A stretch of 64,000 nt of DNA, from positions 1-64,000 of the forward strand of contig CALZEQ010000012.1 in the NCBI GenBank assembly GCA_945641355.1, in the 5' to 3' direction. This DNA is from an uncultured Mediterranea sp. (GTDB lineage: Bacteria; Bacteroidota; Bacteroidia; Bacteroidales; Bacteroidaceae). A program made the translations under genes and the position numbers. This document shows, one piece after another, positions 52,087-61,681 of this stretch. The first letter of the stretch is position 1. The number at the start of each line of letters is the position of its first letter. The notes beneath the pieces were generated by a model. The model was not told the DNA's origin. It did no database searches and saw nothing but the letters and a program-made list of their open reading frames with translations.

Positions 52087-55000
52087 TCATCCCTTCAATA
52101 AATCACTGGGCAGGCAGCCGAAAAGCTCCTTGAAACATTTGGTGAAGTATTTGGGGTCGGCAAATCCTACCGCATAGGCAATCTCCGAAACATTGAATCC
52201 GCCTTTGGCCTCTTCCATCATGCGGCGGGCTACGTTCAGACGGAAACTCTTCATGAACTGGCCGGTGGTTTGGCCGGTCAATGCCTGCAGTTTTTTATTG
52301 ATGAGTGTCTTGCTGTAACCCATGTCGCGTGCAAACAAATCCAGGTTGTAGTCCTCCTTGCCATAGTTCTGCTCCATCAGTCGGATGGCAGCGTCTACAA
52401 AATTGCGGTCTTTGTTGTCCTCCTTCAGGGGGAGCTCGCCTACGGTGGCGCTGGTGGAGAAATGGCGCTGGTAGCGACGGCGGGTTTCCAATATATTACG
52501 GATGCGCAGCAAGAGCAACTCTTCGTCGAAGGGCTTGTACAGGAATTCATCGACACCTGTCTCCAGACTTTGCTTCTCTTGCTCGTCGGATTGCAGTGCT
52601 GTGATCATCAGCAACGGGATGTGCGACGTGGAGAGGTTTTGCTTGATGCGACGCGATAGCTCCATACCATCCATCTCGGGCATCATCAGGTCGCTTATCA
52701 CCAGGTCTACCGGATGCTCGTGTATCATTTGCAGTGCCTCTTTGCCGTTGGATGCTTCCCATAGCCGGTATTCGCTGGACAGCAGAGAGACCAGGTAGCG
52801 GCGCATGTCCGGATTGTCTTCTACAATCAGAATGGTGTCGTTCCTCCTTTTGGCGGAGAGTGTCTCTTCCTCCTTCTCGGCCGAGGGTGTCCCTTGGGGG
52901 CGTGCTACGGTGGATGCTCCCGCTATGGTGGGTGCGCCCTCTTCGCCCTTCTCCTCCGTCAGCAGCGGCATCAGTATGCGGAAGGAGGCTCCCCGACCGG
53001 GATTGCTTTGTGCCCAAATGTCGCCGTCGTGCATCTCCACTATCTTCCTGCAGAGGTAGAGGCCGATGCCTGTACCAGCCGGGTGGCGATAGTCACCCTT
53101 CGCTTGCCGGTTGCCGGCCGACTGATAGAAGCGGTCGAAAATCTTTTCGGCTTCGCCCGGTACGATGCCCTGTCCTGTGTCGCGTACATTGATGTAAAGT
53201 TTCCCTCCTTGGGGCAGTGCCACGGCAAAGAGGTCAATCCGGCCTCCGTCGGGCGTGAACTTCAAGGCGTTGGAGAGCAGGTTCACCATGGCCTTACGCA
53301 TCAGGGCTGCGTCCATCATCAGTTTCTCGGCAGGCAGACGGAAGAAGGGGCGGATGCGGATATGCCGTTCGGAAGCGTATGCCTGGAAGGGCATCAGCAG
53401 GCCTTCGAGGAAGGCCGGGAATTCAAGTGGAGCCATGTCGGGTGTCATCTTGCCGGTGTCTATCTTCCGGAAGTCCATCAGTTCGTTTACCAGATCCATC
53501 AGCTGGCGTGCATTCTGTTCGGCCATCTGCAGCTGCTCGTGTAGAGGTCCGTCATCCATCTCTTTCAAGGCATGGGCGATAGGCCCATGTATCAGCGTGA
53601 TGGGCGTGCGCAGTTCGTGTGTGATGTTGGTGAAGAAGGCGATTTTCTCCTCCGTCACCTCGCGTACATGTTCGGCCATCTGCTCCAGTTGGCGGTTGCG
53701 CTGGGCCAGTTCCTGTGTCCGCTGGGCCACCTCCTGCTCCAGCCGGACCCGTTGTTCGCGGTAGGTACGTGTCTTCCGGCGGTAGAAGAGGAATCCGGTT
53801 GCGCCGAGGAGGGTTGCCAGCAACAAGTAGAACCAGGGTGCTTTGTAGAAATAGGGTGCTACGTGCACCTCTATCTCGGTAGTCTCCTCCATCCATTGTC
53901 CCGTCTCGTCGGTGGCACGGGCTTGCAGAGTGTAGCGTCCTGCCGGTACGAAGTCGTAGTGCGCAGTGGCATCTCCTGGAGCCGTCTCGTTCCATTCCTG
54001 CTCGTATCCCTTCAATCGGTAGGCGAAACGCACCCGGCGGCTGTCGGCATACTGCAGGGTGGTCAGCCCCACTGCAAAGCGGCTGTGCCCTTCGTGCAGA
54101 CTGATGCGTGCGGGCGAGGCTGTGATGATGCCCGCCGTGGTCAGCGAGGCAAACTTTACGGTCTGCGCCTCGTGATGTCGCCGGGCTGTGTCGGGATAGA
54201 GGAACAGCAGTCCCTTGTTGGTGGTCAGCCACAATGCCTTTCTGCGGAGTGAGTAGCCGATGGCTCCCCGCAGCTGCGGTGCATCGGGCAGTCCGTCGTC
54301 CGTCGTATAGCTGCTGAAGGTGCCTTGTGGACGGTTCATCCGTACCACACCCATGCCCGTCACTAACCAGAGGTTACCGCTGCCGTCCTCCGTCATGCCT
54401 GTCACGTTGTTTGAGGGCAGTCCGTCTTGTGCAGTAAAGTTATGGAATGTTTGTCCTTTGCCATCCTTCTCTTGCAGCCGATAGAGCCCATTGCTGCCTG
54501 TGGCAATGTAGATTTCTCCGTCGCTGCATTGCCACAGGGCGTTGACCTTCTCCGTCCGTCGGTCGCGCGGATTGTCCAGCTTGTGCAGCAGGGCCTGGCA
54601 AGGCAGTTCCTTGCTCTCCCTCCCGAATCCCAGCAGCGAGGCTATGTAGAGTCCCTGTGGTGTGCCTATCCACAGCCGGCGGCGGTTGTCGGCCATCAGT
54701 GTGCTGATGGCTTCCAGGTCTCCTGTCGTTCCCTGCAGCCTGATGAGGCGGAGCTTCCCGATATGCTTGTCATAGAAGTACAGTCCGCGGGTTGCACCGA
54801 ACCACACGCCGCCGCCCGTGCGGTCGTCGCAGGCACTCTTGATGAAGTCGCCCTCTAACGAAGGCATCTCCTCGCGGGTGAATCGCCTGAATGCCCTTTC
54901 GCCCGGACGCTGCATGTCCAGCGCATTGATTCCCACTCCCCAGGTGTAAGCCCACAGCGTGTCTTGTCCGTCGGCCAGCAGGCCTGTCAGCGAGTTGTTG

Positions 55001-56262
55001 CTGATGGTGCGTGCATCGTCCGGGTGGAAGCGGTACTGCTCTACCACGTTCAGTCCGTCGTCGCATCTCAGCAACCCCTGTTCGGCCATGGCCAGATAGA
55101 GGTTGCCCCTTCGGTCCTCGGCCACTCCGTCCGTCTGGATGGCGGCATCCTCTCCCTCCTTCGACAGTGGTTGCCACAGCCGTGCCTCCATCCGCTTGGG
55201 TGTCAGCAGGTCTGCTCCGGCCTCCTGTGTGCCCACGCAGAGTGTCTGTCCGTCAGTGGTCAGCAGGCAGGTCAGTGCACTGCTGTTCAGTCCGTCAGCC
55301 CGGCGGCGGATGTAGCTGAAGCTGTCCGTCTCGCGGTGATACACGTTCAGTCCGTTCAGCGTAGCGGCTATCAGGCTGCCGTCTGCCATCAGTGCCAGGT
55401 CTGTGATGTAAGCCTGGCTCAGCATACCCGGCCGATGGGTGGAGTACCGATATCGTTTCAGGTTGCCCCTGCGGTAGTCGTAGCCAAACAGTCCCCTGTT
55501 CGTCCCTATCCACAATGTGTCACCCTGCTGCTTCATGCAGCGTATGCGCCAGTCGGGGCTGAACGAAGGCAATGCGGCCGCCAGCGGTCGGGCGGTCATC
55601 CGTCCGTCGGCCAGTCGTTGCAGGCTGCACACCTGATGGTCTATGCCTGCGCATACGGTGCCGTCCGGTAGGGTGGTCAGTGCTCTTACTGCTGACTGGC
55701 AGTCGGGTGCCAACCGCCAGTGCCGGGTCAGTTCTCCCCGGCTATCCGCTTCCAGGCAATGCAGACTGCTGCCCGTGGCTATGTAGAGCCGTCCCTGACT
55801 GTCGGTGTGTATGGCTTGTATAGGCTCGTCGGCCAGCTTGTGCAACGGACTGTCGGCCGGTGCAGGCAGAGGCAGGTTTGTATGCGTGCGCAGGTCCATC
55901 ACATCCAATCCTCCTTGCGAGGCTATCCACATGCGTCCGAACCCGTCTTCGCAGAGGCTTGTTACCAAGTCGTCTTTCAGCTTGGCTCCCTCCGATTGGG
56001 TGTCCGTCAGCAGGCATCGGTAGCCGTCGTATCGCACCAATCCTCTGCGGGTGGCTATCCAGAGATATCCGTCGCTGTCCACCAGCATCTTGTTGATCCA
56101 TCCGTCCGGCAATCCCTCCTGTTCGCCCAGGTAATGAAAAGCAAAACGGCTGAAGTAGCGCGAATCTTCTCTTGCTGTTTCGTCTGCTGCGCCTCTGGCC
56201 CTTTCATTGTGAAAGGTGAGTAGCAAAAGAGATAATAAGAGACAATATAGGGTGCGATTCAT
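52087..56262 (-). CDS. Hybrid two-component system sensor/regulator (HTCS)
   Basis: A 1391-residue inner-membrane protein holding a whole signalling path. Signal peptide (1-24), 14-blade-type propeller sensor with WIATRRGL, WIGTNRGL and similar blades (about 35-700), Y_Y_Y domain (about 735-795), membrane segment (about 803-825), HisKA with His882 in FTNITHELRTPI, HATPase (NLLSNALKFTPDGG, DTGQGI, GTGIGLYL), receiver with Asp1191 in VISDLMMPEMDG, and C-terminal AraC HTH (about 1285-1391, ending FKELFGCLPSDLLKG). All key residues are present. It probably senses a glycan released by the adjacent enzymes and activates the GH89 run. Confidence 0.96.
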   Translation of the reverse strand: MNRTLYCLLLSLLLLTFHNERARGAADETAREDSRYFSRFAFHYLGEQEGLPDGWINKMLVDSDGYLWIATRRGLVRYDGYRCLLTDTQSEGAKLKDDLVTSLCEDGFGRMWIASQGGLDVMDLRTHTNLPLPAPADSPLHKLADEPIQAIHTDSQGRLYIATGSSLHCLEADSRGELTRHWRLAPDCQSAVRALTTLPDGTVCAGIDHQVCSLQRLADGRMTARPLAAALPSFSPDWRIRCMKQQGDTLWIGTNRGLFGYDYRRGNLKRYRYSTHRPGMLSQAYITDLALMADGSLIAATLNGLNVYHRETDSFSYIRRRADGLNSSALTCLLTTDGQTLCVGTQEAGADLLTPKRMEARLWQPLSKEGEDAAIQTDGVAEDRRGNLYLAMAEQGLLRCDDGLNVVEQYRFHPDDARTISNNSLTGLLADGQDTLWAYTWGVGINALDMQRPGERAFRRFTREEMPSLEGDFIKSACDDRTGGGVWFGATRGLYFYDKHIGKLRLIRLQGTTGDLEAISTLMADNRRRLWIGTPQGLYIASLLGFGRESKELPCQALLHKLDNPRDRRTEKVNALWQCSDGEIYIATGSNGLYRLQEKDGKGQTFHNFTAQDGLPSNNVTGMTEDGSGNLWLVTGMGVVRMNRPQGTFSSYTTDDGLPDAPQLRGAIGYSLRRKALWLTTNKGLLFLYPDTARRHHEAQTVKFASLTTAGIITASPARISLHEGHSRFAVGLTTLQYADSRRVRFAYRLKGYEQEWNETAPGDATAHYDFVPAGRYTLQARATDETGQWMEETTEIEVHVAPYFYKAPWFYLLLATLLGATGFLFYRRKTRTYREQRVRLEQEVAQRTQELAQRNRQLEQMAEHVREVTEEKIAFFTNITHELRTPITLIHGPIAHALKEMDDGPLHEQLQMAEQNARQLMDLVNELMDFRKIDTGKMTPDMAPLEFPAFLEGLLMPFQAYASERHIRIRPFFRLPAEKLMMDAALMRKAMVNLLSNALKFTPDGGRIDLFAVALPQGGKLYINVRDTGQGIVPGEAEKIFDRFYQSAGNRQAKGDYRHPAGTGIGLYLCRKIVEMHDGDIWAQSNPGRGASFRILMPLLTEEKGEEGAPTIAGASTVARPQGTPSAEKEEETLSAKRRNDTILIVEDNPDMRRYLVSLLSSEYRLWEASNGKEALQMIHEHPVDLVISDLMMPEMDGMELSRRIKQNLSTSHIPLLMITALQSDEQEKQSLETGVDEFLYKPFDEELLLLRIRNILETRRRYQRHFSTSATVGELPLKEDNKDRNFVDAAIRLMEQNYGKEDYNLDLFARDMGYSKTLINKKLQALTGQTTGQFMKSFRLNVARRMMEEAKGGFNVSEIAYAVGFADPKYFTKCFKELFGCLPSDLLKG

Positions 56263-56876
56263 GGCTGACGTTTCGTTCTTTCTAAGTTTGTGATATTGTC
56301 GTTAATGCGGGGTAAAGGTACGCAAACCCGTCTAAAGGGCAAACGGCTTGTGCTGATAAATCCATGTATTAACATTTGTTTAGTCTGCGGCGACCTCCAG
56401 TTCCGGATTGGCCTCGGCAAATGAAATGATAGGTAGTAGATATACCCTCCCTTTAAGCGGTTCTCTCCTTCTATCTGCTTTCGCTCATGATACTTTTGTA
56501 AACTATTATTGAATTTTACAATTTAGAATAATTCCCAAAATGTGATTTTGTAACGTATTGGAAAATTAGTGTGTTATATATAACCTATTTGATTTGTATA
56601 CTGAAACCTATTCAGTCGTATACTGAATGTATTACCCTAAAAACCGTACACTATTCGTCCTTGATTTGTCCGGATATTTCTTTCCCTTCTCCTTTGCTGT
56701 AGATTCGGTGACCGCCTGGTGATGACCGCTCCATTCCCTTCATTTCTCTTAGCATCCGAACAGGATGCTAACAGGATGCTCGGGGGATGGTAAGGGTATT
56801 CAGCGTTTGAAAAACTATCCCTTCCAAAGGTGTAGAATCGAGAATTCTGTGTAAGTTTGCAGCAAAAAGTTACCGT
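56263..56876. other. Intergenic between HTCS and rnhB
   Basis: A 614-bp non-coding stretch, AT-rich in the middle. It contains the direct repeat GTATACTGAA (56596-56605 and 56618-56627, 22 bp apart), the second copy of which also forms the palindrome TTCAGT-N5-ACTGAA. Near 56751-56780 AGCATCC is followed by two GGATGCT copies, one making an inverted repeat. I see no ORF, tRNA or clear terminator. No TAnnTTTG element was found for the HTCS gene. Confidence 0.5.
56852..56859 (+). promoter_or_regulatory. Candidate rnhB -7 element
   Basis: TAAGTTTG, match to TAnnTTTG, 17 bp before the rnhB start codon. No -33 box at the right spacing. Confidence 0.45.
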
Positions 56877-57488
56877 ATGCTATTACCATATTTAAATAAA
56901 GGGTGCGTAGAGGCCGGCTGTGATGAGGCCGGTCGCGGTTGTCTGGCCGGTGCCGTGTATGCAGCCGCCGTCATTTTGCCTGCTGACTTTCGCAATGGGG
57001 AGTTGAACGACTCTAAACAGCTCTCCGAGAAACAGCGCTATGCTTTGCGCGAAGTGATAGAGCGTGAAGCATTGGCCTGGGCGGTCGGCGTGGTGTCGCC
57101 CGAAGAAATCGACCGCATCAACATACTGAATGCCTCTTTCCTGGCCATGCATCGGGCGATAGACGGACTGAAAATCCGTCCTCAACATCTGTTGATTGAT
57201 GGCAACCGTTTTCGCCCTTATCCCGATATTCGCCATACGACCGTGGTGAAAGGCGATGGCAAATACCTCTCCATTGCAGCCGCTTCTATCTTGGCCAAGA
57301 CGTATCGTGACGACTATATGAACCAATTGCACGAAGCGTATCCTTGCTATGGCTGGAATCAAAACAAGGGCTATCCGACCCGTCAGCATCGCGAGGCCAT
57401 TGCCCGATGGGGCACCACTCCCTATCATCGAATGACGTTCAATCTGTTGGGAGACGGCCAGTTGGCATTGGATTTCGGAGTGGAATAA
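56877..57488 (+). CDS. rnhB: Ribonuclease HII
   Basis: A 203-residue endonuclease that cuts RNA in RNA/DNA hybrids, including single ribonucleotides in DNA. The acidic metal site includes the Asp-Glu pair in [12 protein letters not shown] and the Asp of [28 protein letters not shown] and the end segment [15 protein letters not shown] are typical of the family (quoted in part). Length is normal. It stands alone between two long intergenic stretches. Confidence 0.95.
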   Translation: MLLPYLNKGCVEAGCDEAGRGCLAGAVYAAAVILPADFRNGELNDSKQLSEKQRYALREVIEREALAWAVGVVSPEEIDRINILNASFLAMHRAIDGLKIRPQHLLIDGNRFRPYPDIRHTTVVKGDGKYLSIAAASILAKTYRDDYMNQLHEAYPCYGWNQNKGYPTRQHREAIARWGTTPYHRMTFNLLGDGQLALDFGVE

Positions 57489-57676
57489 TCATCGCTCTCC
57501 TGTCGTTTCGCCCCTGTGAAGACAACCGTTCTTCTCATCGTTGTTCTTTGAAGTTACTTTCTCCGTATGAAACGGTCAATTCGTAAGCCTTTCCTAATAA
57601 AAGTGTCAATTGAACACTAAAAATGACTTGTAACAGACCAAATGTGCTTATTTTTACATTTATTAATGATGTAATG
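57489..57676. other. Intergenic upstream of the putA promoter
   Basis: No gene is seen. The stretch holds the near-palindrome AGTGTCAATTGAACACT (57602-57618; arms AGTGT / ACACT around CAATTG), about 80 bp upstream of the putA -7 box, which could be a regulator site. Confidence 0.4.
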
Positions 57677-57707
57677 TTTGGTTATTCCAAAATTTTTGTT
57701 TCCTTTG
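57677..57707 (+). promoter_or_regulatory. Promoter for the putA transcript
   Basis: TTTG at 57677-57680, 19 bp spacer, TTCCTTTG at 57700-57707. One mismatch (T for A) in the -7 box, correct spacing. It implies a leader of about 335 nt before putA. Confidence 0.6.
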
Positions 57708-57752
57708 CATAAGAAAAATAAAAAACAAGTCAAATCTTATCAATTTTGTAGT

Positions 57753-57842
57753 ATGGAACGGCAATTGTTTGACAAATATTCCTTGCAAGCACTCAGTGAA
57801 TTGCATCGATACAGAGCCGTGATGTTCAGTCCGACCCTTTGA
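57753..57842 (+). CDS. Small leader ORF (29 residues)
   Basis: ATG at 57753 opens MERQLFDKYSLQALSELHRY and ends at a TGA (57840-57842) that overlaps the ATG of the next small ORF as TGATG. No family is recognised. It lies about 45 bp after the predicted transcription start, where a leader peptide would be. It could also be a chance ORF or the front part of a broken gene. Confidence 0.3.
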   Translation: MERQLFDKYSLQALSELHRYRAVMFSPTL

Positions 57843-58102
57843 TGCCAGCGGGCATCATCCCCTTTCATTACTACCCCCGCCTTCCCGAGCGCTGGAAACT
57901 GCGGGTACAGCTACTGTGTCAGGCTTATAACCTATGCGCAGGGCGAAAGGAGCGTGGTGTGATGTACGCCCGCCCGCATCCGTCCCTCTTCATCCTCCTC
58001 CCACAAGAGGAGGTATGCAACATGATACTCACCAAAAAAATACAACGATATGGACAAACCGACTTTGAAAGAGGTGCAGGAGTGGGTACTCCGCCTCTAT
58101 GA
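57842..58102 (+). CDS. Small ORF overlapping the start of putA (86 residues)
   Basis: Begins at the TGATG overlap and encodes MPAGIIPFHYYPRLPERWK and onward through RVQLLCQAYNLCAGRKERGV. It runs 53 bp into putA in another frame. Together with the preceding 29-codon ORF it could be one former gene split by a frameshift, or a coupled leader pair. I do not recognise a family. The composition of the first 60 residues looks protein-like; the overlapping end does not. Confidence 0.3.
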   Translation: MPAGIIPFHYYPRLPERWKLRVQLLCQAYNLCAGRKERGVMYARPHPSLFILLPQEEVCNMILTKKIQRYGQTDFERGAGVGTPPL

Positions 58103-61100
58103 CACGTGTGAGAAGACTATCACCGCTGAAGAACGACGCGAGCAGCACAAGTATGCCACTATGGTGCAACGCCCGCAGGACAAGAAGTTTCTGGTGAAGA
58201 TGTTGGACGAATCGTCGCAGATACGCGACCGTAAGAAACTGGCCAAGCGCATCAAGACACTGATTGACCACTATGGCGTGCCGGAATTCCTGAACAAACG
58301 TGATGCGTTCCTGTTCAAATTGTATCAGGCCTTCGGACATCACTTTGATTTCATTGCAATCCCCATCATCAAGAAGAGGCTCCGTATGGATACCTCGAAG
58401 GTAATCATTGACGAGGCACGGCCCAACCTGACCCGCCACCTGGCCACCCGCTTCGAACAGAAGATAGGGCAGAACGTGAACCTGCTGGGCGAAGTGGTGC
58501 TGGGCAATGGCGAGGCCGACCGCCGCTATTTCCACTACCTGGAGGCATTGGAGAGCCCTGACATCAACTATATCAGTGTGAAAATATCAGGCATCTACGC
58601 ACAGACGCACGCGCTGAACTATGAGGAGAGCTTCCCCGAACTGGTTCGCCGCATGAGCGCACTCTACCAGAAGGCCATCGACTATCCCTATGTGGATGAG
58701 AACGGCAGGAAGCGTGCCAAGTTCATCAACCTGGATATGGAGGAATACAAAGATGCACACATGACGATGCGCCTCTTCAAGCACGTGCTGAGTTTGCCGC
58801 AGTTCAAGAACTACGAGGCAGGTATCGTAGTGCAGGCCTATCTGCCTGACGCTTACGAATTTCAGACGGAATTGCTGGAGTTCGCCCGTGCCCGCGTGGC
58901 CGATGGAGGAAGCCCCATCAAGATGCGCATCGTGAAGGGATGCAACCTGGAGATGGAGACGGTGGTGAGCAGCCTGCGCGGATGGCCCAACCCCGTGCGC
59001 AGCGACAAGACGGAAGTGGATGCCAACTACCTGCATCTGCTGGAACGTGGACTGCTGCCTGAGAACGCCAAGGTGCTGCACATCGGTATGGCATCGCACA
59101 ACCTCTTTACCATCAGCTACGGTTATCTGCTGACGCAGAAGTACGGTACACCGAAGGACTGCTTCTGCTTCGAGATGCTGGAGGGTATGGCCAACCACGT
59201 ATGGCGTGCACAGTCCATACTGGGCAACCACGTGATATTGTACACCCCTGTGGTGAAGGACGAACACTTCCTGAATGCCGTTTCCTATCTGGTACGACGG
59301 ATGGACGAGAACACGGCACCGGACAACTTCCTGACGCACTCGTTCAACCTGAAACCGGGCACCGATACGTGGCGTTTCCTGCAGAAGCAGTTTGAGGATG
59401 CCTACGCAATGAAGGATAAGCTGACACATGTACCTACCCGCACGCAAGACCGCAACCTGCCCTACAAACCCGTGCCCGTGGCCGATGAGATGGAGAACGA
59501 ACCGGATACAGACTTCGACCGCGAGGTGAACCAGGCTTGGCAACGCGACATCTTCAAGAAGTGGAAAAAGAGTCCGACAGACACACCCGATGTGCTGCCG
59601 CTGCAGATAGGCGACAAGACCGTGGTAACGGAAAAACGTCACCGCTACATGGACCGCAGTCAGGAAGAGGATGTGTGTGTATGCGAAATGTCAATGGCCG
59701 ACAAGACACAGGTGGAAGAGATACTGCGTATAGCCGATGAAGATCCGGCCGGATGGAGAAAAACGACGCTGGAGGAACGGCACCGCATCATGTATGATGC
59801 CGCCAATCGCCTGGCCGCCATGCGAGGCGACCTGATAGGTTGTATGTGTGCCATCACCGGCAAGACGGTGACCGAAGGCGACGTGGAGGTGTCGGAAGGT
59901 GTGGACTATGCACGCTTCTACACTACCACGATGAAGAAATTTGCCGCACTGAAGGGTGTGGACATCAAGGCCAAGGGTGCGCTGCTGGTCATCTCGCCCT
60001 GGAACTTCCCCTGTGCCATTCCCGTGGGCGGTATCGTAGCCGCACTGGCCGGCGGCAATACCGTCATTCTGAAACCGGCCACCGTGGCCGCTCCGGTGGC
60101 TTGGCTCTTCGCCCGTGCATTCTGGGAGGCCGGTGTACCGAAGGAGGCACTGCAGGTCATCATCACCCAACGCGATGCTCTGCCGCTGCTCACTACCTCA
60201 CCGCGCATCAAACACATTATATTGACAGGCGGTACAGACACGGCACAGGCCATCACCAAGGCCGCACCCGCTACTCCGCTCTCTGCCGAGACCGGTGGTA
60301 AGAATGTGATGATCATTACCGCTTCGGCCGACCGAGACCATGCCATCATGAATGCAGTGGCTTCGGCCTTCGGCAATGCCGGACAGAAGTGCTCGGCCTG
60401 CTCGCTGCTGATGGTAGAACGTTCGGTCTATGAGGACAAGGACTTCCGTGAGAAACTGAAGGATGCCACCACCAGCATGAAGACTGGTGGCGTATGGAAT
60501 GCAGGCAACATCGTTGGTCCGATGATTACCAACCAGAACGACAAGTTGCTGAAGGCTTTGACACTGGAGCCGGGCGAAAGCTGGCTGGTTGAACCTCGCT
60601 TCCTGGACAAGCGGAAATACATCCTGGCTCCCACGGTGAAGTGGGGTGTAAAGCCGGGCAGCTATTCGTTCCGTACGGAGTTGTTCGGACCCATGCTGAG
60701 TGTATGTCCCGTAGAAGACCTCGACGAAGCTATCCGTCTGGTAAACAGCTTGCCGTATGGCCTGACCAGCGGTTTGCAGAGCTTGGACGAGGAGGAACAG
60801 CGTCGTTGGCGCGACTCCATCCAAGCAGGTAACCTCTACATCAACCGAGGCATTACGGGTGCCATTGTCAACCGTCAGCCTTTCGGCGGCATGAAACTCT
60901 CGGCATTCGGTGGCGGTGTGAAGGCAGGAGGTCCCAACTACTGCAGCTGCTTTGTACATATCACGGACAAACCCGGCAGTCAGACGGACTATCGCAAGAG
61001 CTATGCGGCTGCTTACGAACAGGAGTTCGCTCATCCGCGCGACATCCATCACCTCTTTGGCGAGCAGAACCTGTTCCGCTATCTGCCTTTGCAGAGCATG

Positions 61101-61484
61101 GTGCTCCGCCTCTTCCCCGGCGATACCGACGAGCAGGCCCGTATGGTGGCACTGGCTGCACGTACCTGCGGCACACCGCTCACCATCAGCTTCGATGCGT
61201 CGGACGACCGCTCGGCCAAGCTGGCCGATACAGGTTCCCGTCTGGTGAAGGAGAGTCTGGATAGTTTCATCACCTCTATACCCAACTTCGACCGCATCCG
61301 TACTTGCCGGGCCGATTTGCCGATGGCCGTCTACGAGAAGGCTGCTGCCTCCGACCGCTACATTGCTACCGCTGCCCCCGTGCGCGAAGGCCGTGTAGAG
61401 TTGATTCACTACATCAAGGAGCAGAGCATTGCCTTCGAGTATCACCGCTACGGTAGCATCACCGAGAAGCCGAAGGATGAATAA
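58050..61484 (+). CDS. putA: Bifunctional proline dehydrogenase / L-glutamate-gamma-semialdehyde dehydrogenase
   Basis: An 1144-residue enzyme oxidising proline to glutamate in two steps. The N-terminal half is the FAD-dependent proline dehydrogenase barrel (ISVKISGIYAQ; MRIVKGCNLEMETV; VLHIGMASHN; EMLEGMANHVWR). The C-terminal half is an aldehyde dehydrogenase with SPWNFPCAIPVGG, the general-base Glu in SAETGGKN (about residue 746) and the nucleophile Cys781 in GNAGQKCSACS. There is no N-terminal ribbon-helix-helix DNA-binding domain, so it is not the autoregulating E. coli type. It has its own promoter with a long leader and is followed by a hairpin terminator. Confidence 0.96.
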   Translation: MDKPTLKEVQEWVLRLYDTCEKTITAEERREQHKYATMVQRPQDKKFLVKMLDESSQIRDRKKLAKRIKTLIDHYGVPEFLNKRDAFLFKLYQAFGHHFDFIAIPIIKKRLRMDTSKVIIDEARPNLTRHLATRFEQKIGQNVNLLGEVVLGNGEADRRYFHYLEALESPDINYISVKISGIYAQTHALNYEESFPELVRRMSALYQKAIDYPYVDENGRKRAKFINLDMEEYKDAHMTMRLFKHVLSLPQFKNYEAGIVVQAYLPDAYEFQTELLEFARARVADGGSPIKMRIVKGCNLEMETVVSSLRGWPNPVRSDKTEVDANYLHLLERGLLPENAKVLHIGMASHNLFTISYGYLLTQKYGTPKDCFCFEMLEGMANHVWRAQSILGNHVILYTPVVKDEHFLNAVSYLVRRMDENTAPDNFLTHSFNLKPGTDTWRFLQKQFEDAYAMKDKLTHVPTRTQDRNLPYKPVPVADEMENEPDTDFDREVNQAWQRDIFKKWKKSPTDTPDVLPLQIGDKTVVTEKRHRYMDRSQEEDVCVCEMSMADKTQVEEILRIADEDPAGWRKTTLEERHRIMYDAANRLAAMRGDLIGCMCAITGKTVTEGDVEVSEGVDYARFYTTTMKKFAALKGVDIKAKGALLVISPWNFPCAIPVGGIVAALAGGNTVILKPATVAAPVAWLFARAFWEAGVPKEALQVIITQRDALPLLTTSPRIKHIILTGGTDTAQAITKAAPATPLSAETGGKNVMIITASADRDHAIMNAVASAFGNAGQKCSACSLLMVERSVYEDKDFREKLKDATTSMKTGGVWNAGNIVGPMITNQNDKLLKALTLEPGESWLVEPRFLDKRKYILAPTVKWGVKPGSYSFRTELFGPMLSVCPVEDLDEAIRLVNSLPYGLTSGLQSLDEEEQRRWRDSIQAGNLYINRGITGAIVNRQPFGGMKLSAFGGGVKAGGPNYCSCFVHITDKPGSQTDYRKSYAAAYEQEFAHPRDIHHLFGEQNLFRYLPLQSMVLRLFPGDTDEQARMVALAARTCGTPLTISFDASDDRSAKLADTGSRLVKESLDSFITSIPNFDRIRTCRADLPMAVYEKAAASDRYIATAAPVREGRVELIHYIKEQSIAFEYHRYGSITEKPKDE

Positions 61485-61503
61485 ACATTGATTTATTGGA
61501 ATT

Positions 61504-61532
61504 GATGGGGCGGAAGTTTCTTCTGCCCCATC
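61504..61532 (+). terminator. Hairpin after putA
   Basis: A 13-bp stem GATGGGGCGGAAG / CTTCTGCCCCATC with one G-T pair and a TTT loop, 19 bp after the putA stop. No T-run directly follows. A second, AT-only hairpin CTCAAAAAA / TTTTTTGAG lies at 61577-61603 and may complete termination. Confidence 0.6.
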
Positions 61533-61681
61533 CTTCCGCACAACTTCGAAAGCAGGTGCGGAAGTGTTCAGTTACGCTCAAAAAACGGTATTGTTTTTTT
61601 GAGTGCAGGATTCTGTTTTGCCTTAGCAGCGACACAGATGCCATTTTCACCAGTTTTATTAACCCCTAAAAAGAAGAGATT

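Noticed and set aside
60198..61541. Minus-strand frame of 447 codons opposite putA
   Set aside because: Antisense to the aldehyde dehydrogenase part of PutA, no recognisable features.
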